Positions 26,276 to 40,402 of a stretch of 64,000 nt of DNA are shown here, piece by piece; position 1 is the first letter of the stretch, and each line of letters opens with the position of its first letter. Below the pieces are notes generated by a model. That model ran no database searches. It was not told the origin of the DNA and saw only the letters and a list, made by a program, of their open reading frames with translations. Source of the DNA: Glandiceps talaboti (taxonomy: Eukaryota > Hemichordata > Enteropneusta > Spengelidae). The stretch lies in the NCBI RefSeq assembly GCF_964340395.1, contig NC_135558.1:14538500-14602499 (forward strand), in the 5' to 3' direction. Position numbers and translations under genes: made by a program.

Positions 26276-29200
26276 CCTTATCTTAGCAGACTGTTACACT
26301 GTAATTGATTTGATGAATTGGTTAGGGCGCTGTCGTTTGTCATATGTAAATATTCAGTACATTGGTTGCAATGTAAATAGTGCAGTAGCGATCTGCTAAC
26401 ATAACGGTAGCTCAAGCAGAGAAAATATAGCGAAGAGAGTAAAATCTCTGCTGAGTCAGACGGTGAAATGTAACGATATAATATTTCAGTCACGATGTCC
26501 TGTTTAAGGTTTGCTGGTTTCAGTTGTAATATGAGGCAAATAACTACTGCGATCGAAGGGTCATCTTACTCTAACAGTCACGCGGTGGATGAAAAGGTAA
26601 ATCGTTTTAAATTTAGCAAGTACTGATTTCCATATAAAGCTTTACCCCCCAGGCAGATAGTCGCCGAATTGAACGTTGTATTTACCAATATTGTTAGCCA
26701 CGATAAACTCAACAACCAAAGAATGAACCTAGATAAAATCGAATGAATATAATACAGACAACAATGGCAACATACTGCATAAAATATACCTAAGTCAATT
26801 AAAAATGTGATTTGTATTTGTTATTTAACATGGTGTAGTCGTTAAAGTTAACCGAAGCTCCATTTCGACTATACCCAGTGTACACATACACGCTATGAGC
26901 AAAAGCAGTGTGAACACTACAAAGTGATACATTCATATATATGCAGAAAGAGATTTGTTGATCAAGACTATATTTTTTTTTCCATTATAAGTATGTTTGG
27001 ATGTATTTATGTTAACATCTATCATTGCCGCTTTCATGTAAAATATGAATGCTTGATTGCAGCAACAGGAATGTGTCCTACATTTAATAATTACAACTTA
27101 CTGGTTCCTGCGATATTTTCCGTCTTCGAAGAACTTACAAAAATGCCTATCAAAGTAGATTCAGCTATTTGTGCAATTACCATCAAGTTCTTTGGTTAAT
27201 CTATCATATACTGTTATACACCCATGTAAGCATTGGCAATAAAACACTTTTCTCCAAACAACTGATCTAAATATCACAAAATGGCGTCTGTTTTAACACA
27301 CTATCCTTTCTGATAGGTGTCTGTTGAACACCTAATCTACATAAAACAATTTGTATGTAGCAAAAAATAGGTTAACGCGATTTCTTTGTACTTGGGGAAT
27401 AATTTGGCCAATTTTAAAAACAACTGGTGAAAGCTACCATTTTGAAAGTAAAACACTTCACTCAAAATTGCACTTTAAGTTAACATGAAAAAAAAAGTAT
27501 ATGTCTGTTTTGCGTTATTTTTGTTTACACCATTTCTTGACAATTCTTCAAGTATTAAATGTCAATGTAATACATGTAGTAATAATAATAATAATACATT
27601 CTAAACGCATTTTTCGATATTTTCTTCTTTTAAATATCGTAAATGTGACAACAGATGTGGGAAAAAATATCAGTTGGTACAAATTTTCAGAACGAAAAAA
27701 TGCATTAAAATTAGTGTATCACTTTCTTTGCGTAGAAAAAAAAAGTTTGCCCATGGCGAGAACATATGGAATGTGTTATTATATTCGATTTGTGTGTACC
27801 GACAGGGAGCTTATATTTCCTTTGTGAGACCAGCGTAGCCTTTAGACACCTACTGCAAATCAGTTGTAAGCGTTAAACATATAGCAACACATTTTAGCAA
27901 ATAAAACACCAGTTCAGAATATTTATGAGATAAAGAATGGCAATGTATGTTCAAGTTCGCTATAATTAAGCAAGCGCAAATTATTTGTCCAAGGCGAATT
28001 CCTCAAGGAGAATGTTTCTTTTTTTAATACATTTCTTTTGATGGGCGATTTTTCTCCCTTGGGCTAATACTTCTAGTGGAGCTCAGGAACGGGGTTCTTT
28101 CTCATCGCAACGGGCTTCTGCTTGTTTTTTGTAAACAGTCGCTGAACCGAATCTAGCTGTATGCTGACTTACTCTCTGTGGAACGAACGTATAATCCGAA
28201 TGGCATGAAACATGGGGGAATCAATATCAACAGCACAAAAATCTAAATGATCCGACGGCAATCGTTAAGAACCGCAATTTGATCATTCTTGTCTCGGTAT
28301 TGGTATTCCCTAACTATGCATACATACGGTGTACAAATCTTTGGGTATTATGGACCCCTCTTTAATCTCTCTGTTATCTGCATATATGAAAGTTTGTGAC
28401 AAGCTGATATAGATGTTGTCAATATTCGGTTTCCTTTCTCAGGTTGTTTGTGTCATGCTCCGAAGATTTATCAGAAGCTGTTGTTAAACTATCCGTGAAA
28501 GGTGCGGAAGGGCGGATTTTTAACGCAAAGTTTAGTGATCGTTAGGACGGAAATATGAACACTTCCCCCTGCGTTCATCAGCCTCGCTTTCACTCTTGTT
28601 GATTGCTTGGGATCTCACCTACGTAATTTACTCATGAATAGGGGACAAATTAGAGGGACTGACATGTATACGTCAAGCCATCAGTGCCGAATTCTGTAAG
28701 TGAAGGAGATGTCTAATCGAGTCACGTTGTTCAATATACTCATTAGGACAGCTAGCTTACGTTATTTTGACGATCAACAACTGATTCAAATGAAATAATA
28801 AGTCACAACCTGTAAATGTCAATTGACGACGGAACAATACTAGCGACTGGCTAATACTCCTTTTGATTGGTGTATCTTTATTGCTTCGAATTGTTCGGTA
28901 CATTCTGGGATTTCAAATACAGCTTTAATAACACGTCCCCCGAGATTCTATGATGTTACACTTCCTTCACATTTTTTTCCGACGAAAAAAAAGTGAAGTA
29001 TTACTTCTTGATTATTATGTATGTGTATATGCCGACGTTTAGCAGATTCGCTCATTTACGCGCGGTTGATAAATTATAGCCCTTTTTGCAGGTTGTGAAA
29101 ATAATTTGGTGCAAGGAAACGGGTATTAATGACATTTCATACCGAAGTAGATTTAATATTGATTATCCACGTTCACAAGGCTTTGTTGACTTTTAATCAT

Positions 29201-29718
29201 GATGCATATTCTCTCATAGCATCGCCATTGTACTCGTCGAAGAATTCAAAATACACTCCAAAAGTTAAAATTTATAGCAGAAATTTGAAAATTTGTAACT
29301 TGTGAATTACGTATCAGGATTTCCCCTACATACCGTACTGACGCAAGGTTTCTTTTTTTTCAATTATCTTCCTATAAAAGTTAACTAAATTTGCTTAATG
29401 TGATTTTGATAACGACCTATTCGCGCTCTGTCATTTATCTTACTATCAGATTAACGGGCTGTCATGCATACCATAATCAAGTTGTGTATCGTTAGTACAC
29501 TATGTCGATTGAGTTGTAGAAAACAAACTCAGGTATAAGCTTATCGAAACCGACATATTATACGTTGGTACACACCTTAGTTTGATCTGAAAACGTGTTA
29601 ATTCTTATTAATCAATTAATGGGAATTTCACCCTCACATATTGTGAAATCATGTTGTGAATAAAATATTTCTGATTTAGTGGTTCCGATGGTGTACACAG
29701 TGTCCTTAAATAAGTTAA

Positions 29719-29719
<1 letters not shown>
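26276..29719. other. No supported gene
   Basis: Frames of 91-108 codons at 26924 and 27501 (+) are hydrophobic, AT-driven translations without motifs. Confidence 0.5.
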
Positions 29720-29761
<42 letters not shown>

Positions 29762-29779
29762 GCACACACACACACACAC

Positions 29780-29842
<63 letters not shown>

Positions 29843-29890
29843 TGTGTGTATGTATATATACATATATACATACATACATACATGCATACA

Positions 29891-29922
<32 letters not shown>

Positions 29923-30035
29923 CATATACATACATACATACATACATACATACATACATACATACATACATACATACATGGAGAGAAAGACAGAAAAAAC
30001 ACGGACAGACAGACAGATAGACGGACAGACAGACA
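29720..30035. repeat. (CA)n-(TA)n-(CATA)n-(GACA)n compound array
   Basis: CA 29720-29780, TA ~29787-29840, CATA 29866-29979, gaca units 30003-30035. Confidence 0.97.
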
Positions 30036-30959
30036 AGACAAAGTTACAAGACGAAAAGCATAAACACATTCAAATGAAAATTAGTAAAATGCGCCATGCA
30101 TTGCCATTCACTCCTTTTGATAAGCACGCCTCAGAGAGACATGTTGAAGTACTTCAATGTTTCGGTTCGTTATGCTCATACATGTCAAAGCAGATCAAAA
30201 TCCTCAACAATAATCGCATGAATAATAACCTGATTGTCATAACTAAATTTCCAGATTATATTATCTTGTTTTTAAAATTACATTTATAAACATTTAAAAT
30301 AAAATATACTTCTCAGATGTTTCGTATGCGACTGGTGGCGAGGGTTGAAAGGTCAGGGTGATTAAGAGGATATGGCATACCTTGAATCGATCTTAGGTTT
30401 ACTTTGAGGTGGTGCTTGTGTTTCAACTTGACCTTTTCTTTAATGGCTGTTACAGAGCGCATTGATTTATACGTTTACACGTTGTAATCGCAAGTACATG
30501 TATCTGAACACACTAACAATTCAACTGTATCGCAATCGTTTCTTTGGAACATGAAATCTACGAACCGACGAACACGAAGTTTAGATCTATCGATTTATGC
30601 TTCAGTGTGCAATGTAACACACAATAAACTGACAAAGAACAGATCAGACCAATTTATTCGACACATGCAGGCAAAATACTTTGATGGCATCGTCAATGAA
30701 GGTGACGTTATAGCGTTACTAGCGACTACAGACAATTTATGGAAATGAAAACTTTCAAAAACCATTTTAGACTAAAATGTTTTTGAAAGTTTCCAATAAA
30801 TTTGGTGTTTTTTATAGTATTGTGACATTAGTGATGTGTCGTGTATGCCTGTACATTTGTGTTATTTAATGGCTTGAGTGTTATTTAGACTGTCTTCATT
30901 TAAACTGCCATTTTGACATATTGAACGTGGCATAACATGATATGACATGAAACAAGAAG
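30036..30959. other. No supported gene; hairpin at 30749
   Basis: A 65-codon ATG frame (30551-30748) ends exactly at the hairpin. No homology is recognised. Confidence 0.45.
30749..30792. other. Near-perfect 44-bp hairpin
   Basis: The arms aaactttcaaaaac.cattttag and its complement pair over ~21 bp with one unpaired base and a 1-nt centre. AATAAA follows at ~30795. It could be an RNA hairpin or an insertion footprint. Confidence 0.7.
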
Positions 30960-31870
30960 ACGTATGTATGGTATGATAAGATGTGATAAGACACGCTATG
31001 ATGTGACACGGCATGATACGACACGGATTTCTTTGATTGTTGTGTTGTGCTGTGTTGTGTTGTGTTGTGTTGTGTTGTGTTGTGTTGTGTTGTGTTGTGT
31101 TGTGTTGTGTTGCGTTGTTTTGTGTTGTTTTGTGTTGTGTTGTGTTTTTGTGTTGTGTTTTGTGTTGTGTTGTGTTGTGTTGTGTTGTGTTGTGTTGTGT
31201 TGCGTTGCGTTGCGCTGCGCTGCGCTGCGTTGCGTTGCGTTGCGTTGCGTTGTGTTGTGTTGTGTTGTGTTGTGTTGTGTTGTGTTGCGTTGCGTTGCGT
31301 TGTGTTGTGTTGTGATATGATATGATACATTGTAATATGCTGTGTTGTGGCATGGCATGGTGTGGTGTCATGAGATGTGAAACGCCACAACACGATGCGA
31401 TATGATAAGGCATAGCATTATCCTTTCCAATCCGATATTGTATAATGTGATACGAAGCTATACGATCTGATGTGATAAAATAAGATACATTGTGAGATAT
31501 GATATGATATGATGTGATGTGGTATGTTTGATATAAGATTACACAACACGATATAATATAAAGTGGTATATGATATGGGAGGCGATACTGTGTTGTCATT
31601 TTATTATTTTACTAAATATATGATCTAATTTAATATATCAAGTCATATCAGGTGTTTAAAATAATATAATATGATATGGCTTGGTATAATATATGATATG
31701 ATATGGTATGATATGGTATGATAATTATGATATGATATGCTATTGTATGATATGATACGATACGATACGACATGACACTTCACACAATACGATACTATAC
31801 AATATGATGAGATATGATGTGATATATGATGTGATGTGATGTGATGTGATGTGATGAATGTGATGTGATG
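30960..31870. repeat. Drifting 5-bp-period satellite
   Basis: Pentamers run almost unbroken. They are gatat/gatgt types at the edges, (TGTGT)n in the core (31037-31313) and TGCGT/TGCGC variants at 31200-31245, then gatat types, and (gatgt)n at 31825-31875. The reading frames here are translations of the repeat and not genes. Confidence 0.85.
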
Positions 31871-34289
31871 TGATGTGATATTTTAAAATAATATGAACTT
31901 TGAAAACCATAAACGTTACAGTGCTAATATTTGAATAACTAAATTGAAAAAAAAAACTAAATTGAAAAAAAAATCTACACACTTGAAAGAAAACAAACTT
32001 TTTGCTGTCCGATACAAATTTTATGATATAGAGCCAATACCTGCGTACAAAGTGTCTTATATCATTGTTCATTCAGATCCCGCCTATTTACTAGTGTATT
32101 AAAAGCTATAAACCACCGTTTGACATTTTGAAAGCTTTCTGAAGTGCCGAAACAGGCTTTCATGCGGATAGGGCTAGTGTAGTGGGTAAAGAGAAACATC
32201 TGATTTTTTTAAAAGAGCGATGGCAGCTCCTTCAAGGCAGTGCTCCATGAGAAATACTCAGCCATTGGTAGAAGAAAACTTAAAATAGACCCTCAAGATT
32301 GAATTTCCGAAAATAAACAGGTTTTAAAGGTTGTTAAACGATCCGCGTCTTTACTTATGTGTGCGTAAATATTTTATTCAAACCTTTTGGAAATGAAGAA
32401 AATAGAACAGCTATTCGTCCGTGCAGCAATGCTATTTTCTTTCCAGGGCTTGTATATATTAAATATTGAAATATCAAAATCGCCGAACATAAACGATTTG
32501 CATAAACGTCACGACAGACGTAGCAACGATTCGATGACTTTTCTCGCACTATGTTGGTATAGTCTCCCAAAATATAATATATACGTGTTTTTTTTCCTGC
32601 ACCGAAAGAGAAATGGGTAGAACTATAGCATAGGATTTGATAAAGTTTGCAACGTTGTCAGGAAGGCGGGTGTCTTTATTTAACTATAAATTTAAATAGG
32701 ACGGCACTCTTATTACGTGACTCTTTTTTTTTATTCTTCCCCAATTATTTCCCATTTCCCGAAACCACTCGAGAATAGAGCGACTACGACATATGATAAA
32801 TTGAAAAGTGTGTTATGGCGTAAAACCATCCCAAGAATAAAACCATTATCGGCAATATTCCATAAACATCTACTGCAATACCCAGTGCTGTCTCAATACA
32901 ACAGTTCAGGGAAGTTTGACAAGGTGATATTATATTGTACACTGTGAGAGACAATTTGTTAGTTTACAGACACGAAAATAACTTATTCACATTTATCTTC
33001 ATGTCTTTAATAATTAATGTGGGTAATGTATTTAATAAACAAAAGTGTCGCTTTGTGATATATACTGCTTCTAACACCGTTTTTCATAATATTTTCATGA
33101 ATACACGTGCGTACGGTATTGAGATTTAGAACATTCTGATGGAGAAAAATCAACAACGAAGACATGTTTTGTATCCGCTGTTAACCCCGTAGCGTCGATG
33201 AGCGTCTCGGGACGAGTCTGTTTATATAAATAACAACTCTCCTGACTCTGTTTCACCAACATCCCGTTCAATCAAGCTCAATATACAGCGTATATTTGCA
33301 ATCTTCATATTCTATTCCTCGATATTCATTTCATCAAATGGATCTCAAATGACACAGAAGTCGAAATTGTGTCGCAAAGGCACAGTCACGAAAAAATATA
33401 ATGGAAATGTTCCTAATTAATACCAATCACCCACTCACTTGCAAAAATTCGTTTTATCTCGTGTAACTTTTCCTACACACTACTTTCACTGTGTAATTTC
33501 GTTACGTGCCATATGAGTGAGATTACTTGCTCCATGGAAATATCAGGGCTGCTGAATTAAATCAATTACATGATGAAGTCACATCGTTAAAGTTACGAAA
33601 ATTTTAATAGACGCATAACGTTTCTAACAAAAAAATACAACTTTATTTTTTGACAATTTCGCAGTTCTTCCATAAGGCTTGTATGTTTTTCATTAGGATT
33701 GAATATATTGTCTGTGTCCACGCCTTTAAAAATCAATTGATTTACCCCTTGTAATAGCATATGTCAAACGCGGATAGTACACGACTGTTCCTTATGAACC
33801 AGAATAATATTCTTGTACATCAGTATTATAAGTTTAGGTTAACCCAATGTTACGGAATGTATATTCATGTGATGGTTTCACTGTGTAAGTATTCACCTTT
33901 GGTGACAGATACAAGTACATTCATACATTTTTCCAAACATTAGTCGAAGCAATTACAATGTAATAGAGTTATTCAAACATAAGAAATGACACAGTAAGAG
34001 CTCCATATATATACGTGAATAACGCACGATCAGGATTTTTCCTAGATATTTGCCAAAGGCCAAGAAGCTTTCCAGCATACATTATTGTTCGCTTAGTGGT
34101 GAGGCTCGTGGTCAGACCGCGACATCTGTTTTAATATTTGAAAGCAATGGTTCGACCAGCTTCGGGGTGTGTAATAAAAGAAGCAGGGGTTCTTTTTATG
34201 AAAAAAATACGTACTGCACATGCGCACTAGAGCTATCCGTAGGTGAAGTAAGCGCTTATAGGTGGGCTTCGAACATAGAAGACTCATTT
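31871..34289. other. No gene seen; TATA-like site at 33221
   Basis: tttatataaata at 33221-33232 has good TATA-box form and a GC-richer upstream, but no exon can be tied to it. Confidence 0.45.
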
Positions 34290-34394
34290 TAAGTTCCGCC
34301 GCCCAGTGTACATCACTTTTACCTTCTTGTAGACCACAACGTACGGTTCTTGTTGAGCAGATTTCTACGTTCTACTAACAGCGTGTCAGGGGTG
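34290..34394 (+). promoter_or_regulatory. Candidate 5' exon ending in a consensus donor
   Basis: A GC-richer island (gttccgccgccc at ~34292) follows an NRF1-like acatgcgcac at ~34216. It ends in GGGGTG|GTAAGTTTTT with the donor GT at 34395-34396. A (T)n tract follows, as expected for an intron start. Inference: this could be the non-coding first exon of the peptide gene, with a 7.7 kb intron to the acceptor at 42137. No exon between them was found, but this cannot be proven from sequence alone. Confidence 0.25.
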
Positions 34395-37389
34395 GTAAGT
34401 TTTTTTCTTTATATATTCAGTATACACTGTCACTTCTGTCTCTCTATAGTAGTTCCGTAGCTGGCTCGTCCTTCACTCGAAGCAACGTTTACGTTTAGTT
34501 CAAAAAAATTATGTTCTGCAATAAGACAGAAAAGAAATTCCTTCGTGGACGCTTGGGTGACGATCTATACTTTGCAATGAGGGGGGAATGAGAGATGTTG
34601 TCTCACCTCATTATCCTAACCAACTCGTTAGTATATTAGCAGAACTCATTTTCTGTCGTATGATGTCGAAAATTTCATCCTGGCTACTTAGCTTTATCGT
34701 ACGTTTTCGGTCTAACTTTACATACCGCGTACACAGCAACGACAAAAATCGAATCAAAATCCAGAAATTTGATCTGTACGCCAATGTCTTCATTTCGCTG
34801 TTAGCGACATACTTCGAATTTCATAATCACAAATATTATCCACTCTGTCGATTGTATTGTTGTCCAACATTTTATCATTGATTTCGAGTTGTCGATGTCA
34901 GGGACTGCGATTTGAGTTGAAAGAAAATCTCTCAGCGGAGAATTTTCTACCACATCATCAAGTGTCTACTATGTGAATCAATTCAGGATTTTTGCTTCTC
35001 TGAGAAAACATTCATCATTATCGCTATTCAAGCTGTTGGGATAACAAGCTAAAGACCTTCAATTCCTTAAGTGAACACTGGACTGTATTCTAAGCTCTTT
35101 CATATAATCATTAATTCATAACGTCACAATTCAACTTACGCTCATTTCTAGTAGTGCAAAAGTGGCGATTGCAACAACAGTTTAATACGCAAAAGACTTG
35201 CATTCACAACTCCAACATACCGTTACACGGTGAAGAATGAAAGGTATAAGTCGAAATTATCAAGATTGTAAGGGGCGTATGAACAATTCTGGCCACGCAG
35301 AAAAAAAAAACACTATAAATACGAGATCACGATATCGTTTTTCAAATTATCGTCACCTAGACGTGCAGAAACGTTCATCCATTAATATTGAATTGCTTCT
35401 ACTTGGTAATAACGGGTGAATTTATTAAACAGTGAGTGAGTTATAAAACGTGTCTGAAGAACGCAGTGTGATGGATCTCATATCGATGTATAACACAGCG
35501 GTGTGCAAAATCATTACTCGACCTGTGGTAATTCGACAACTTTTCAAACTGTCACTTTTCATTTTAAATAACGTTCACAATGTGGTCGAAGTACGAATAA
35601 GCATGACCGAGTCATTTCACTAAACGGTAAATTATTAGAATAGATAGGAACGGATTGATTTTTTTTCCAAATGAAAAGAAATCAAATTCAAAGAGATCTT
35701 AACAAATTGACTTTCATTGCTTTCGGTCGAATTAAAAATGGTTCTTTATTTGTTATCGTAGTCGGAGTGACAATATATTCTTTTGAAGGTTATCATACAC
35801 AAATGCCTTTTGAATTATTTCTTATTAGCGGCCAACAATATCACCCAAATGTAGGGATATTAAAAAGCTTAGTTTATAATGAGATGACGTACTGATATTG
35901 GTTGCAGGTTTTAACATTTTCAAAGAATCTACTTTAAACTTTCGCTATCAAGTTAAGGAACGCCATGGTAAATCGGCGGCTCGATAGATATAATCAATGG
36001 TCGCTAAATTCACCATACGCGATACTCAGTACTGTAGTAGGCACGGCCGTTGTCTTATGTTAAGGATCTCGAAAGGGTACGCGTAGTGCGGCTGAAGCAG
36101 TGGATCGGCGAGACATTATTAAATTCGATAGTTGTCAGCATATGTCTCCTTCATTTAGGGGCCGCTGTGATTGCTGTCCGCCAAGAACTCAGAAACGAGA
36201 AACGGTCTTCGGGGAAATATCTTCGGCGCGTTGTCGACGCTGATCATTTCCTCTGTTACAGCTTCCTTGATTACCCGTGCTTTCCTCCCTTGGGACCGAT
36301 TCATTTTTTATTTCTTTACCATCTTAAAATGTGCACTGATATACCCTTTATTGAATAAAGATCAACATGATACGTGACTAGCATTGCGATAGGGAATTAT
36401 TGACAATCGTGACATCGTGGATGTGGAATTCGCGAGAATAGCTTGAAAAAGCTGCGAAGGGCTCTTCAACACATCTTAGCGGGAACGGCCATATTTGCAT
36501 ATTCATGATTCAATACACAATCAATGGAAATTGAAAATCGTCAGAAATTGAAAAAGCAAACTATAGTTCTCCTTGCCTCGTTATCAGGACACACACAAAA
36601 ACCCCCCCACAATTTAACATTTTGCTACTCTCGAACTAAATGTTAGATAGGGAGCAATATTAGACGCAAGGATAATATTTCGATTGAAATATTATCTGTC
36701 CTACGCATGGTTCAAGAGACAATTATATGAATTGACAAAATATGTAACTCAAAAGTAATGATTTTCAAAATGTATCAAATTAAGCAATTGTAGATTAAAT
36801 TGCAGCCTAATTTCTACAATAAAAAGTAATGAGTAAATCATATCTACATACTTTTTATTCAAGTACAGTTGCAGATTTTTGTATTGTACAAATCATAGAC
36901 TTTATACTACATTCCCAATTAATAACTGTTTAAAAACTGATCTCTGTATTTTACTTTGACGATTTTTGTGTGCGGATCTCATTTCGTCTTGAATTTGTTC
37001 TCGTCGAAATGAGAAATAGTGTTATTGGGAGAGACAGTTTTTGACATTCGTGATTACATGCGTGCGGGGGACGGGATGCGTGGGGTTGGCTGTTAAATTG
37101 GATGACAATTTAGATATAGCTTTTAAAAAATATCAAAGTAAAACGTTACCACGTTTAAATGGGTTATTTATCAATCGGAGGGGGGGGGGGTCATCGCATT
37201 AGTGTTATCTTAGACTACTATAGTGGTCTGAGGTAGTATCTTAATAGTGGAGCCTTAAGGATTACTCACAGGATTAACTTTTTGCTCAGGACCAAAGATC
37301 TCCAAATCTCTGCTTAACAATTCCTTTCATACCCACATAAAAAATAAGTGGGCAGAAAAGTCTCACAGAAAGGTAAAACTACGCCAATA

Positions 37390-37560
37390 GTAGAAACAGA
37401 TGGACTGGCATTAGGAAGTTGCCCTTCGATGACGTCATATCAATTCAAAACAATAGAGCCACGCCCACTGAACGGAATATGATATTTGATTTGTCGCCTG
37501 AAGGGCCGGTTTTGGAATAGACAAAAAGAGACATATGGCATACTAATAGTGACGTCATTA
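37390..37560 (+). repeat. Duplicated CRE-containing block
   Basis: Two related segments ~120 bp apart (ggcat...tgacgtcat(t)atc) each carry a perfect TGACGTCA palindrome, at 37430-37437 and 37550-37557. Confidence 0.5.
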
Positions 37561-38493
37561 TCGACCTACGACTAGAAAATGCACGTAAATAAAACCACAA
37601 CCATTCCGAAACCTTTTTGGATTATTAATTTCATTTTCAATCACGTCATTATTAATAAATCATTTAGGGAAAAACAAAGTATATTTTTGACGCCCCAATG
37701 GAGTTAAAAATGAGTTGAATTTTGAGATCAAAACTTGAAAAATTGCTTCCGTGAATTTTATTTTCTCTCACTAGATTTTATAGTTATTGTGTATTTAAAA
37801 AAATAACAAGTAGTCATCAAAGTAAACGTGGTCTGAAACATGTGTACAACAAGGTGTTGGGAGTGAAATGTTCTCTAAAAAAACTCAAAAGGTCTTCATA
37901 GTTTTAGGTTCCGACAACTCATGAACCATTTTCTAATGCCAATTGTATTCTTTAAATGTATACACTTATTCTATATCAACAGTTTAACACAAAATATTCT
38001 GCATTTTACGTCGTATTCACCACATGACTAAAGTCCCATACTGTTGCTTTGTTCAGGACAACTCAATCATGAGCCCATTCTCAATTAAAATCAAGAAAGA
38101 AAAAATCGGGGGGATGGGGGATGATCAACAGGCAAAATTAGTAAATGAAGCATAAAACTATAAAATTCATTTTCATCTTCTTCTTTTTTTCAAAAATAGA
38201 CAACAAGCACAGCAATAAAAGAAAAACAGATGACAAACAAACAAATAAACAAAATTGAATATTGATTTCAAAAGGAAGACAAGTAATTAAGATTTTGTTA
38301 AGTAAAGCTTTGGGGAATTCGAGCTTCATTTTGTCCAAACAAATTGGTCTCCGAAGCTTTAACTGCAGGTAATTTCAAACGAGAGACGTACTGCCTTGAA
38401 TGGACCTTCGTTCCCGATCGTGATACTCTCAGAAGAAACAAAGACGACCGTAATGATGGATACATTGAATCTTTGGTTCGTTTCCAGCGAAAC

Positions 38494-38501
38494 TGACGTC
38501 A
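38494..38501. promoter_or_regulatory. Perfect CRE palindrome
   Basis: TGACGTCA, ~1 kb downstream of the duplicated CRE pair at 37430/37550 and inside the putative intron of the peptide gene. Confidence 0.35.
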
Positions 38502-38961
38502 ACAAAAAATCTTATAGATTCTAGTGTACTCTGTTGGCACATCCATTCTAGAGTCTATAATCTCCAGTTGATCATTAACTCCAATTGTATTCTCCTCATA
38601 TTGTGGTTTTAAACAGATGGCTGTCTTGATTTGACTGATGTAGTGTTTGTTTTGTGAAGGTTTAAGTGTTTATTTCAAGATTCATTTGGACGTTTAGTAA
38701 ACACTCAAGTTTTGCCATGACGAGTACCTTGATTTCATTCAATTTGTAAAAACGATAAAACAACAATAAGGCAGATGGTATACTGTGGCCATAACTGAGA
38801 TCATTTGAAACGCTGCTGATTTTTTTCCCAATCCTCGACGGGATTAGATGATCCTTGTTTGATCTCACGAAAGGTCACGGATCATGCAACTTGATGTTGT
38901 TAGGAACAAAACATTATATCGAATGTCACGCTACAAGCTGTGTGCAATTATGTTAGGAACA

Positions 38962-39240
38962 GTAAAACCTCGAACGCATAATCCCGAACAGCATTCAACA
39001 GTAATTGCCAATCTTGCCAAAAAATCATTACTTCAACGATATATTATACAAGTTGAGCTCAACATATAAATCAAGACAACATTTTATAGGTATTTTCAAC
39101 GGTAAAACTCAATGCGCGTAATCCTGCCCAGCAGAACATCTGTAATTACTTATCATATGAAAAACAATGTTGGTTCATGGCTTCAACAAAATATCATACA
39201 ACTTTGATGTCTAGGTATATATCAAAACAATAATTTATTG
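38962..39240 (+). repeat. Degenerate ~140-bp tandem duplication
   Basis: Copy 1 starts gtaaaacctcgaacgcataatcc (38962) and copy 2 gtaaaactcaatgcgcgtaatcc (39102). Shared blocks follow in order: cagca, gtaatt, tcat..cttcaac, cata.aaatcaa.acaa. Confidence 0.65.
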
Positions 39241-40344
39241 TTGAAATTGTCCTCGAGATTGTACATATTTTGTGAATCGTAATACTAGCTTAAGACATTT
39301 GATCGTTTAAAACCTCGGGAAAATGAAAACAGTTACTCGTAAAGGAACGCCAAACTTTTGATTGTGAAAAACGTGGGGTTTCCGTATACTGTTAGATTTA
39401 GCCGTGAGACAGACACGTTGTCATATAAAAGGAAAACGACTTTCCCCTGATATCACATTACATAGTACACGAAAAGACTGACTTCATTTTAATATAATTT
39501 AAAAAAAAAACACGACCTCTACCTATCCTGTCTGTATCAATCTTGAAAACAAATGTAACAAGTTAAAATTAAATATTTCACACCCATTAAAATGTAACCG
39601 GAGTAAACTATAGCAGTGAAACCCCCCGGGAAGAACGAATTTTGCATTACGTGCGTGTATGATATGGAATTATTGAAAACATAGCCATCTGTTGAATTGA
39701 TTTAAATTATGTTAACGCTCTCTACAAATGCAATTACTAAATTGTGCTCGTCGTGAAGTCGTCAACTCGAAAATACCAAAGCGAAATAGGTGTGAAGAAA
39801 ATGATAATTTTAGGTGTGGAGATTTGGATTGAATCAATCGACAAGGTAGCTTATAATCACTAAATGCATTTACGGTATTTCTTTGTTCTCGCTCAATAAC
39901 CAGCATTTAAACAGTGATGTATATATATAATCCGCGGTTTACATTGACTAATTCATAAGATCTCTCGATGGAGAATGTTGGCGCGCCATAGCTTATGAAA
40001 TCCTTGATTGACTTGTAGCGGTGATATTGTATTCCTTCTAATACTGTCATTATGAAAGTGTTAAACGTCTATCATGAGAAGGTCACTCTCTCATTTCATA
40101 AATTCATCAATATGAATTTCGTGATATTGACGCGGCATTACAAATTGAATGCATTTTCCTTTGATTCAGGTGAACCATACACCGTAATTAACACCCGTAC
40201 TTGTATGAAGTAACTGACTCACATAAAATAATGTACTCAATTTGTATTTGTTGGACAGGTGATAATTAGAGATTCTCATCAGTTAGGATTATTACCAAAG
40301 AAACGTTTAAGAAGATTTTTGTATTATACAAATGTCAAAATGAT

Positions 40345-40402
40345 TATGTATGTATGTATGTATGTATGTATGTATGTATGTATGTATGTATGTATGTATG
40401 TA
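40345..40402. repeat. (TATG)n
   Basis: About 14 units. A G/T-rich ggtggt stretch follows at ~40465-40535. Confidence 0.95.

Noticed and set aside
30862-31599. 245-codon frame and overlapping frames on both strands
   Set aside because: Translation of the 5-bp satellite, giving repeating His-Asn-Thr-Thr-Gln. There is no sign of a gene.
32170-32190. A-box-like tagtgtagtgg
   Set aside because: No B box follows within tRNA spacing.
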